NCBI GenBank assembly: GCA_020073365.1
Contig: JAIQFL010000005.1
Span: 1-64,000, forward strand
Reading direction: 5' to 3'
DNA length: 64,000 bases
From: Terriglobia bacterium
GTDB lineage: Bacteria > Acidobacteriota > Terriglobia > Bryobacterales > Bryobacteraceae
Shown here in pieces: positions 1 to 7,598 of this stretch. Position 1 is the stretch's first letter; each line of letters starts with the position of its first letter. The position numbers were made by a program, and so were the translations under genes. The notes beneath the pieces were generated by a model. It ran no database searches and was not told where the DNA came from. It was given only the letters and a program-made list of their open reading frames with translations.

Positions 1-148
1 GCAGCCTGTACCATAAACAGTGCCCTCCTTGAGGCGAGTGTTGGAACCGTGATGAGCGTCTGGTTCACCCACTACGTTGACAGGAGGGCCACGCCACCGC
101 AAGGCAGCGGAGAAGTTGGTCACGGCGTCGTGAATGACCCTCAACTAA

Positions 149-1390
149 TTGGCGCAGTCACTCGCAGTAAATGTTGTGTTGGACAAGAGTGATAAGAACT
201 ATCGCGTGGTAGACGAACTGAGCAAAGTTGCGGACAACACTTTCCAAGCCACGGTCAAGGCTCTCTCGGGCAGCCCGGGTATCGGCACGAACGGAAAGTT
301 TCTGCGCTACGAGATTCTAATCAGCCCCATCACTTTCAACACCGTCGTGTCGAACCAGTGGTACTTGCAGTCGGTTCTCAACACCCTGACGGCCCCGCTG
401 AGTTTCCCGTGTGGCGTCCAAAGCGCTGGGGGCCCAACGGCCTCGCCTGCCACGCCGGGCATCGGCCCGATCACAATCAAGAACGCGTGGATGGATGCCA
501 CCGGTATCAACGCCGCCGGTTATCACACCGAAAACCTGCTGGTCTATACATCGGCGGCGCAAAACAGCACGGGGAAGAATACCTGTGAGGTCAAGAAAAT
601 GGCGCTGGTAGGCATGCACGTCGCGCATAAGACCACCACCCAGACCGGCTGGACATGGTCCACCTTTGAGAATAAGGCAAACGCGCCGGACTGCACGAAT
701 CCGCCACCTCCCCCGCCTGCTCCTGGCCAGCCCCAAAACGGAGCCAAACAGAACACAAACTGCCCGGCGCCCTCGGCCCAGAAATACAACCTCGCCCCAA
801 ACAGCAGTTCAACGGCATCGCAGTTCCAGACCTGCAACGCGACGCCGAATGGAAATGGCAGTCCCAGCACGACTTTCTACGCGAACCAGCCGCCTAACTC
901 AACGGCGGGCTATTCGCATCTCTGCCGTCAGGTGCCCCTTTCAACCGGCTATCCAAGCGCATACGCTCAGTCAATGGCCTGTAACACAGCCACCGGCGCC
1001 AAATCCGTGTGGTCCAATTACGTCCTGGTCTCGACACAATGGTTCACACAGTTCCCGTCGGGCACAAGTTGCCAGAACTCAGCCAGTCTGCTTACTCCGG
1101 GCCAACCAACGGTTCGGGCAGGTTACGCGCCCCAGGTTACCATGAGCGACGGGAAGACTACGTTCCCCTTTCTCGCCAACACGACGATGGAGAGTTACGA
1201 GCGCGCTGTCTGCATGGGATGCCATCAACAGGCGTTGACCACAAATACCAGCGCGCCTTCCGCAACCGGCGTCAGCAGCGACCTGATGTACTTCCTCCAA
1301 CTGGAAGTCCCGGCCGCCCCGGTCAACCAGGTGGCAGGGAAGGCCTTCAAGCCAACCGCTCTGACCAGGAGTCACCGCACGAAGAAGTAG
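149..1390 (+). CDS. Heme c-motif (CXXCH) protein, 5' end uncertain
   Basis: The 413-residue product carries one CMGCH motif at about residues 355-359, the covalent heme c attachment signature, so it is probably an extracytoplasmic c-type cytochrome-like protein. A block around residues 150-180 (LVGMHVAHKT, TWSTFENKANAPDC) precedes a proline-rich linker (PPPPPPAPG) and an Asn/Ser-rich region. The only available start is a TTG directly after an in-frame TAA at 146-148, and no signal peptide is encoded. Another frame is open from base 1 to the TGA at 190-192. The true N-terminus is therefore probably upstream and separated by a frameshift, or lies outside the window. The redox function is inferred from the single motif. 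Confidence 0.55.
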   Translation: MAQSLAVNVVLDKSDKNYRVVDELSKVADNTFQATVKALSGSPGIGTNGKFLRYEILISPITFNTVVSNQWYLQSVLNTLTAPLSFPCGVQSAGGPTASPATPGIGPITIKNAWMDATGINAAGYHTENLLVYTSAAQNSTGKNTCEVKKMALVGMHVAHKTTTQTGWTWSTFENKANAPDCTNPPPPPPAPGQPQNGAKQNTNCPAPSAQKYNLAPNSSSTASQFQTCNATPNGNGSPSTTFYANQPPNSTAGYSHLCRQVPLSTGYPSAYAQSMACNTATGAKSVWSNYVLVSTQWFTQFPSGTSCQNSASLLTPGQPTVRAGYAPQVTMSDGKTTFPFLANTTMESYERAVCMGCHQQALTTNTSAPSATGVSSDLMYFLQLEVPAAPVNQVAGKAFKPTALTRSHRTKK

Positions 1391-1672
1391 TGGTAACTGC
1401 AGCACCGGATGAAGTGGATTGCTAGGGAGGTCCGATTCATGCGGAGTCCGTGGGCCGACGCTTTGGGGCCATTGTATGAGAGGCCCACATATCGGGCACA
1501 ATCGACCGGAAGCGCAGTAGTGGCCACATCTACGGTTGGGGCGTCTCCCGCCTGGTGGATTGCTTCCGGACGCGCCGTAATCCAGGTTTTGGGTACGCCG
1601 AAAAAGCCGGCCCCCAAAGCTCCCAAGGGCAGCGAGTAACCCAACCGGTTCCACTTGATAGAATCATGAAGC
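1391..1672. other. Intergenic, nothing recognised
   Basis: This 282-base gap lies between the heme-motif protein and the BNR propeller gene. A 76-codon open frame at 1409-1639 has no recognisable domain and no good ribosome binding site, so I do not call it. I see no convincing hairpin terminator. A TAGAAT hexamer shortly before the next start has no matching -35 box. Confidence 0.4.
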
Positions 1673-4600
1673 ATGAGCCGAAACACCTTCCGCCCCGCGG
1701 CCTGCGCCGTGATTGTGGCGCTGGCCTTTTCACTCCTGGCCGCTGCTCAGGCCACCTATAATCCGGCGTTGTGGTCCGGCATGCGCTATCGCATGATCGG
1801 GCCGGAGCGCGGCGGGCGCGTCACCACGGTCACCGGCGTCCCATCCGAGCCATACACCTTCTATATGGGCTCCACCGGCGGCGGCGTCTGGAAGACCACC
1901 GACGCCGGCCATTCGTGGGTGAATGTCTCCGACGGCTTCTTCTCGGCGGCGTCCATGGGTGCCGTCGAAGTGGCTGCGTCCGATCCGAATATCGTGTACG
2001 CGGGCACGGGCTCGTCGAAAATTCGCAGCAACGTGTCGATCGGGCGGGGCATTTACAAATCCACCGATGCCGGCAAGACGTGGACCTTTGACGGGCTGCG
2101 CGACGCCGGGCAGATTGCCACGGTGCGGATCCATCCCACGAATCCGGACATCGTGTACGTGGCAGCCACCGGCAATCCGTTCGTTCCCAACAAGGAGCGT
2201 GGCGTGTATCGCACCACCGACGGCGGCAAGACCTGGAAAAACGTGCTCTACGTTTCCGACACCTTGGGAGCGGCCGATCTGGAACTGCAGCCCGGCAGCC
2301 CGAACGTACTCTTCGCATCGATGTGGCACGGACAACGCAAGCCGTGGACTATCGTCAGCGGGGCGCTCGAGGGCGGCATCTACAAAAGCACCAACGGCGG
2401 CGACACCTGGACGAAGCTCGGCAACGGACTGCCGCACGAACTCTTCGGCCGTAGCAACGTGGCCATCCCGGCGGTGAGCCCGAATCGCATCTATGCGCTC
2501 ATCGAGGCCAAACCCGGCTCAGGCCTCTATCGCTCGGAAGACGCGGGCGCCACCTGGGCCCTGATTAACGGCTCTGCCAATCTGATCACGCGGCCCTTTT
2601 ACTACACCACGCTCGGCGTCGATCCGAACAATGCGGACGTCGTGTGGGTGGGGGACGAAGGCTGGTTCAAGAGCGTGGACGGGGGCAAGAGCTTTCGGAC
2701 CTCGCCCGCGCCGCACGGCGATCACCACGATGTGTGGATCAATCCCAGGAACTCCCAATACATGATCCAGTCCAACGATGGCGGCGCGAACGTGTCGCTC
2801 GACGGCGGCCGCACCTGGAGCACGCAAGCTAATCAGCCCACTGCGGAAATCTACCAGGTGGCGGTGGACAACCAGTATCCCTATCGCGTCTACGGCGCGC
2901 AGCAGGACAATACCACCGTCATTGTGCCCAGCCTTCCATTGGGCAACGGCCAGGACTTTCGAACCGGGCCCGGCTGCGAAACCGGACCGATCATCCCGGA
3001 CCCGGTCAAGCCTGAAATCGTTTACGGCAGTTGCAAGGGGCAGTTCACGCGGCAAAATCTGAGCACCACGGATGAGGAGCGCTACTGGATCGGCGCGGAA
3101 TCACTCTACGGCAATGGCGGAAACGAATTGACGTACCGCTTCCAGCGCGTCTCGCCGATGGAGGTTTCGCCGCACGCTCCCCACGCGGTGTATTACGGCT
3201 CGCAATACGTTCACCGAACGCGCGACGGAGGCGTGACCTGGCAGCGCATCAGCCCGGATCTTACGGCCCATCCCGAAGGCACGCAGGCCGCGTCGGGCGA
3301 GCCGATCACGCGCGATGCCACCGGCGAAGAGGTCTACAGCACCCTGTACACCATCCGCGAATCGCCCGTCGAGAAGGGCGTGATCTGGACCGGCTCCAAC
3401 GACGGCCCCATCTACGTCTCGCGCAACGATGGCGAGACCTGGGCGAACGTGACGCCCGCGGGTTTGCCTCCCGGCGGGCGCGTGCAAAACATCGAGCCCA
3501 GCCCGCACCGCGCCGGCACGGCCTACGCCGCCATCTATCGCTACCTTCTCGGCGATTTCGCTCCCTATATCTATCGCACAGACGATTTCGGCAAGACCTG
3601 GACGCGTCTCACGGATGGCCACAACGGAATCGCCGCGGACGAGCCCACCCGCGTGGTGCGCGAAGATCCGGACCGCGCCGGGCTGCTGTACGCGGGCACC
3701 GAGTTCGGCATTTACGCATCCTTTGACAACGGCGCGCACTGGCAGTCCTTCCAACTGAACCTGCCGGTCACCCCTGTGACGGACATCAAGGTGACGCACA
3801 AAGACCTGGTGCTCTCCACGCAGGGGCGTTCATTCTGGATCCTGGACAACCTGACGCCGCTCCACCAACTGGACAGCAAGGTCGCTTCCGCGCAGGCCTT
3901 CCTGTTCGCGCCGCGGGAAGCCGTTCGCACGCCAGCGCGCGGCGGCGGAGGCGGCGGGCGTGGCTCGGGCATTCAGTATCCGCCCGCCGGTGCTGCGATC
4001 CACTATTACCTCGCCAGCGCTCCTTCGGGAGACATTACCTTGGAAGTCCTGGATGAGGCCGGCAAGCTGGTCCGCAAGTTCTCCAGCGCGGGCGCCGCCG
4101 CCGAGGAGCGAGCTCGCGAGGCGGAGGCCCCGCCCAGCGAAGATGAGGGCGGCGGATTCCGCGCACGAAGCGCATCCACGCGTCTCGAAAAGACCGCAGG
4201 CATGCACCGCTTCACCTGGGATCTCCGCTACCCCGGGCCGTGGCAAAGCAATGCGCGGCCGGAGGGGCCCAACGGTCCAGCCGCCGTGCCCGGCAGATAC
4301 TCGGCCCGTCTCACGGTGGGGTCCTGGACTGGCACGCAGCCGCTAACCGTAATCGAAGACCCGCGCGTTACGAAGGACGGTGTCACCACCGCCGATCTGC
4401 GGGAACAGTTCGGGCACAACATGCGGGTACGCGACCTGGTGAGCGATGTGAACCGGACGGTAGCGCGCCTGCGAACGGCACAGGCAAGCCTGCGAGGCGC
4501 GCCGGGAGGCTCGGCAGATCAACTGGCCAAGCTCAACGAGGCTGCATCGCACTTGATCACGCCCTCCATTCGCTACAGCAAGCCCGAATTGCAGACTCAC

Positions 4601-4732
4601 ATCACGTATCTGTACAGCCTGACGACCGCCACGGACCAGAAGATCGGGCGCGACGCCATCGAGAGATATGGCGTGCTACGCAAGGAACTGGACCAGCGGA
4701 TGGCGGAATTGGACAAGATCCTGGGCAAGTAG
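1673..4732 (+). CDS. Exported BNR/sortilin-like beta-propeller protein
   Basis: This 1019-residue protein begins with a Sec signal peptide (positively charged start, then an Ala/Leu core ending near AAAQA at about residue 26). The body holds at least eight Asp-box (S/TxDGGxTW) repeats, including TTDAGHSW, STDAGKTW, TTDGGKTW, STNGGDTW, SEDAGATW, SLDGGRTW and TRDGGVTW. These mark BNR/VPS10 (sortilin-type) beta-propellers. After about residue 750 come a Gly-rich linker, an Ig-like segment with FTWDLRYPGPW, and a helical tail. Such proteins are often labelled glycosyl hydrolase, but no catalytic residues can be assigned, so a binding role is equally likely. It ends at the edge of a REP-like repeat and converges on the RraA-like gene. 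Confidence 0.85.
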   Translation: MSRNTFRPAACAVIVALAFSLLAAAQATYNPALWSGMRYRMIGPERGGRVTTVTGVPSEPYTFYMGSTGGGVWKTTDAGHSWVNVSDGFFSAASMGAVEVAASDPNIVYAGTGSSKIRSNVSIGRGIYKSTDAGKTWTFDGLRDAGQIATVRIHPTNPDIVYVAATGNPFVPNKERGVYRTTDGGKTWKNVLYVSDTLGAADLELQPGSPNVLFASMWHGQRKPWTIVSGALEGGIYKSTNGGDTWTKLGNGLPHELFGRSNVAIPAVSPNRIYALIEAKPGSGLYRSEDAGATWALINGSANLITRPFYYTTLGVDPNNADVVWVGDEGWFKSVDGGKSFRTSPAPHGDHHDVWINPRNSQYMIQSNDGGANVSLDGGRTWSTQANQPTAEIYQVAVDNQYPYRVYGAQQDNTTVIVPSLPLGNGQDFRTGPGCETGPIIPDPVKPEIVYGSCKGQFTRQNLSTTDEERYWIGAESLYGNGGNELTYRFQRVSPMEVSPHAPHAVYYGSQYVHRTRDGGVTWQRISPDLTAHPEGTQAASGEPITRDATGEEVYSTLYTIRESPVEKGVIWTGSNDGPIYVSRNDGETWANVTPAGLPPGGRVQNIEPSPHRAGTAYAAIYRYLLGDFAPYIYRTDDFGKTWTRLTDGHNGIAADEPTRVVREDPDRAGLLYAGTEFGIYASFDNGAHWQSFQLNLPVTPVTDIKVTHKDLVLSTQGRSFWILDNLTPLHQLDSKVASAQAFLFAPREAVRTPARGGGGGGRGSGIQYPPAGAAIHYYLASAPSGDITLEVLDEAGKLVRKFSSAGAAAEERAREAEAPPSEDEGGGFRARSASTRLEKTAGMHRFTWDLRYPGPWQSNARPEGPNGPAAVPGRYSARLTVGSWTGTQPLTVIEDPRVTKDGVTTADLREQFGHNMRVRDLVSDVNRTVARLRTAQASLRGAPGGSADQLAKLNEAASHLITPSIRYSKPELQTHITYLYSLTTATDQKIGRDAIERYGVLRKELDQRMAELDKILGK

Positions 4733-4830
4733 CTCCAGGAAACCGGGGCTCCAGGAAACCGGGGACAGACGGGCCGTTTTCCGGAAAACGGCCTCTCACG
4801 CAGCGGAAACGTCCCGTCTGTCCCCGGTTT
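4732..4830. repeat. REP-like bipartite inverted repeat
   Basis: A 16-bp unit (GCTCCAGGAAACCGGG) is present twice in tandem at 4732-4747 and 4748-4763, the first copy starting in the stop codon of the BNR gene. AAACCGGGGACAGACGGG (4756-4773) is exactly complementary to CCCGTCTGTCCCCGGTTT (4813-4830), giving 18-bp arms. Between them lies a 22-bp perfect palindrome at 4772-4793 centred on TTTTCCGGAAAA. The element fills the gap between two convergent genes, so it may end transcription in both directions. GGGGACAGAC/GTCTGTCCCC cores are, to my knowledge, common in dispersed REP-type elements. No transposase is seen here. Confidence 0.75.
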
Positions 4831-4835
4831 CGGTG

Positions 4836-5796
4836 CTACCGCGAGCGGCTCTTGAGGATCTCTTCCACTTGTGCGCGCGCGACCGGCAGCTTGTCGATGT
4901 TTTCGCGCAGCCACCCGGTGAAATCGTTCTCGATGGCGTCGGTCCAGCGCGTATCGATCTGGCCCGCCGTGTACTTCTTTTCGCGCAGCCGCTGGTGGCC
5001 GAAGTGGTCGCGGAGCTGGGTGATCTCGGAGTACTGCACGACTTTCTCGGCAAGCTGCGGCGGGATGAACATGACCCCGCCGTCCCTTCCGAGAACTACG
5101 TCGCCGGGCAGCACGGTGGCGTGCCCGATGCGGATGGGGATGTTGATCCCGATCATGGTCGAGTTCATCTGGGCGCCCGCCGTGAGGTTGCTGAGGTGGT
5201 GCGACGGATCGTAGGAGCGCACGAAGGAAGTGAAATTCTCCAGCTCCTTCAGGCCGTTGATATCGCGCACCGCGCCGTCGTACACGATGCCGTTGCCGCT
5301 CCGGGCATAGATGGCGTTGCCGACATTGTCGCCGATGGATGGGCCATCCTCCTTCAGCCCGAAATGATCGCAGACGTAGACATCGCCAGGCTGGAGCATG
5401 TCCACCGGCCAGGCATTCTGGCCTCCGACGCGGCCATCGCGGTTGCCCTGTTCGGCGATCACGCGGTGGATATCGGGCCGGCCAGGCAGCCACTGGGCGG
5501 TCAGGGCGCGTCCCACCAGCACCTTTTCGGGATGGATGATGGTCCCCCAGTTGTCGTCGTACTGATGGCCATAGGCGGCCTGCTTGATGACGGCCCACGC
5601 CTCCTCCAGCGTGACGGTCTGCATCCGCTTCAGGATGGCGTCGGGCACTTTGGGACGCCCGTCGGCGAAGCGCTCACCCTTCCACTCAGGCGTGTACTTG
5701 ATGAGCATTTCCTTTAGTGAGAATTCCCGGCTGGGAAAAGGCGGGCGCGGCCAGCAGCACGGCCGCAACGATACCGCGGAAATATGTTTGGTTCAT
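4836..5796 (-). CDS. RraA-like (dimethylmenaquinone methyltransferase-fold) protein, interrupted by a frameshift
   Basis: The body matches the RraA / 4-hydroxy-4-methyl-2-oxoglutarate aldolase-like fold: LQPGDVYVCD, the GNAIYARSGNGIVYDGAVRD block, and the late PGDVVLGRDGGVMFIPP motif. Members act as divalent-metal aldolases or decarboxylases, or regulate RNase E. The natural start appears to be the ATG at 5794-5796, five bases after the stop of the enolase-superfamily gene, which opens a clean Sec signal peptide (MNQTYFRGIVAAVLLAAPAFSQP). That frame runs off into a stop. Dropping one C from CCC at 5726-5728 joins it to EFSLKEMLIKYTPEW, the mature domain. Without the shift the open body is 4836-5768. 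This is a sequencing error or a real single-base insertion. It forms an operon with the enzyme upstream. Confidence 0.75.
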
Positions 5797-5801
5797 GGCT
5801 A

Positions 5802-7067
5802 TCACGCTTTCTCGAACCAGGGCGTGCCGGGCACCTGGGCCTTGCGCGCGGCGTCCTCGTTCATTTCCACGCCCAGGCCGGCGCGTTCGGGAAGGGTGAT
5901 GAAACCCTTCTCGATGATCTCGCCCTCTTTGACCCAGTTGCGCCACAGGTCCGGCGTATCGACCCAGTGCCACTCCTGCACCAGGAAATTGGGAATGGCG
6001 GCGCCCACGTGGGCGGTGGCCATCATGCCGATGGGTGAAGTCACGGCATGCGGAGCGACGGGCACGTAGTACGTGTGCGCCATGTCGGCGATCTTGCGCG
6101 CTTCCAGGAGGCCGCCGGCTTTCTGGAAGTCGGGCATGATGATGTCGGCGGCGCGCTTCTCCAGAATCTCGCGGAATCCGTGTCGCAGAAAGATGTTTTC
6201 ACCGCAACAGATGGGCGTGCTGGTGGAGGCGCGTATGTCGCGCATGGCGTCGATGTTCTCCGCCGGCACCGGCTCTTCGAGCCACAGCAGCTTGAACTTC
6301 TCCACCTCCTTGGCGACGCGCTTGCCGGTGGTGGCGTCGTAGCGCGCGTGCATGTCCACGGCCAGGTCGATGTTCTTCGGGTAGTTCTCGCGCGTGAAAG
6401 CGATCTTGGCCAGCATGTGATCGATCTCGCCGTTGGATGCGGTCCAGTTGACGCGATCGAAGCGGGCCGGGTCGGCGGCATCGTCGATATCGATTTTGGC
6501 GGCGGTGAAACCCATTTTCTGGATCTCGTGAATTCGCTCGATGGAGCGCTCGTCGCCGGGAATCATCTCCCGGCTGCCGGAATCGCAGTACACGCGCACG
6601 CGATCCCGGACCTTGCCGCCCATCAGTTGATACACCGGCAGCCCCAGCGCCTTGCCGGCAATGTCCCAGAGCGCGATTTCGACGCCCGTCAAGGCGGTGA
6701 CATACTGCCCGGACTGCGCGCCGGCGAAGACGCCCGCGGTCCGGATGCGTTCAAACGCCGCCTCGATATTCAAAGGATCCTGGCCCATCAGCAGCCGCGC
6801 GAAGGACCGGATCAGCGGCACGTTGCCCTGCGCCGCATCCGTGGACTCGCCCTGGCCGACGATGCCCTGGTCCGTGTAGATGCGCACGTGGACCTGGTAT
6901 CCGTGGACCCGGACCTCGGCGGTGCGAATTTCCGTGATCTTCAGTTTGGGGCGGCGGTACGGACTAAGGGCCGCCTGCGCGGCCGCCGAGAGCGACGGCA
7001 GACCCAGCATGCCGGCCAACGGCATCACCGAGGTTTTCAAGAGAGACCGGCGAGTGAGATGGTTCAT
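5802..7067 (-). CDS. Tat-exported enolase-superfamily (mandelate racemase/muconate lactonizing) enzyme
   Basis: This 421-residue enzyme has a twin-arginine leader (RRSLLK, residues 6-11, then a hydrophobic segment to about residue 32). The N-terminal capping domain is followed by the MR/MLE barrel: VEIALWDIAGKALGLPVYQLMGG, metal ligands in DMHARYD, WLEEPVP and CGENIF, and a late PHAVTSPIG that would supply the catalytic His. The pattern most resembles sugar-acid dehydratases such as galactonate or related acid-sugar dehydratases; the exact substrate is not readable. The gene leads a two-gene unit with the RraA-like protein, which suggests sequential dehydration and aldol/decarboxylation steps outside the cytoplasm. 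A sigma70-type promoter lies at 7121-7149. No strong Shine-Dalgarno is visible before the ATG. Confidence 0.88.
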   Translation of the reverse strand: MNHLTRRSLLKTSVMPLAGMLGLPSLSAAAQAALSPYRRPKLKITEIRTAEVRVHGYQVHVRIYTDQGIVGQGESTDAAQGNVPLIRSFARLLMGQDPLNIEAAFERIRTAGVFAGAQSGQYVTALTGVEIALWDIAGKALGLPVYQLMGGKVRDRVRVYCDSGSREMIPGDERSIERIHEIQKMGFTAAKIDIDDAADPARFDRVNWTASNGEIDHMLAKIAFTRENYPKNIDLAVDMHARYDATTGKRVAKEVEKFKLLWLEEPVPAENIDAMRDIRASTSTPICCGENIFLRHGFREILEKRAADIIMPDFQKAGGLLEARKIADMAHTYYVPVAPHAVTSPIGMMATAHVGAAIPNFLVQEWHWVDTPDLWRNWVKEGEIIEKGFITLPERAGLGVEMNEDAARKAQVPGTPWFEKA

Positions 7068-7120
7068 ATGTGAAGGCCCTCAGCCTCAGAAGCTTGCATT
7101 TCAATTCGTTTTGCAGTCGA

Positions 7121-7149
7121 ACTATACCGAAGGTTTTCTTGCGAGTCAA
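7121..7149 (-). promoter_or_regulatory. Sigma70-type promoter for the enolase/RraA pair
   Basis: Read on the minus strand, TTGACT (7149-7144) and TATAGT (7126-7121) are separated by exactly 17 bases. Each box differs from consensus at one position. The predicted start is near 7114, about 47 bases before the ATG at 7067. This is one of the best sigma70-like promoters in the window. Confidence 0.7.
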
Positions 7150-7179
7150 GCGGACCCGTTGACAGCGGACCCGTTGACA
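7150..7179. repeat. 15-bp tandem direct repeat next to the promoter
   Basis: GCGGACCCGTTGACA occurs twice back to back (7150-7164 and 7165-7179), immediately upstream of the minus-strand -35 box at 7144-7149. Its position suggests a regulator binding site, or a slippage duplication without function. Confidence 0.6.
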
Positions 7180-7211
7180 AAGACAGGGGCGATCGCGCAG
7201 TCAAACCGCTT

Positions 7212-7598
7212 TCAACGAAGAGCGGCGCGGGGAGCGTCCAGATACTGCCGGACGGTGCCCGCGAAGGTTCGGGTGTTGATCGGCTTGGTGATGTATCCGT
7301 CGCAACCGGCTGCCCGGGCAGTCTCCTTCTCCGCCGCCATGGCGTAGGCCGACAGTGCCACGATGTTCACATCCTGGAATGCGGGATCCTGCCGCAACCG
7401 GCGCGTCAGCTCCAGACCGTCCATTCCCGGTAGCTGGACATCCATGAGAATCAACTTCGGATGCCAGGTCTCGAGCACGCGAAGCGCCTGCGCAGCGTCC
7501 TCAGCCGTCCGCACCTCGAAGCCTTCGCACTCCAGCAGGATCTCGGTCAGCTCCAGGTTGTCCACGCTGTCGTCCACCACCAGAATCGATTCATTCAT
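7212..7598 (-). CDS. Single-domain response regulator (CheY/DivK-like)
   Basis: This 128-residue protein is a lone receiver domain. It has the acidic pair in VVDDS, the phospho-acceptor Asp in LILMDVQLPGMDG, the conserved Ser in VALSAYAM and the Lys in ITKPIN. There is no output domain, so it would act by protein contact or as a phosphorelay intermediate, like CheY or DivK. It is the last gene of the long minus-strand signalling operon. Its first codons overlap the 3' end of the hybrid kinase gene by eight bases, which implies translational coupling and a partnership with that kinase. No clear terminator follows. Confidence 0.9.
   Translation of the reverse strand: MNESILVVDDSVDNLELTEILLECEGFEVRTAEDAAQALRVLETWHPKLILMDVQLPGMDGLELTRRLRQDPAFQDVNIVALSAYAMAAEKETARAAGCDGYITKPINTRTFAGTVRQYLDAPRAALR

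Noticed and set aside
1409-1639. 76-codon open frame after the CXXCH protein
   Set aside because: No domain, no start signal, and unusual amino acid composition.
4597-5598. 333-codon open frame on the minus strand
   Set aside because: It overlaps the RraA-like gene in another frame with arginine/proline-rich, low-complexity sequence typical of shadow frames.
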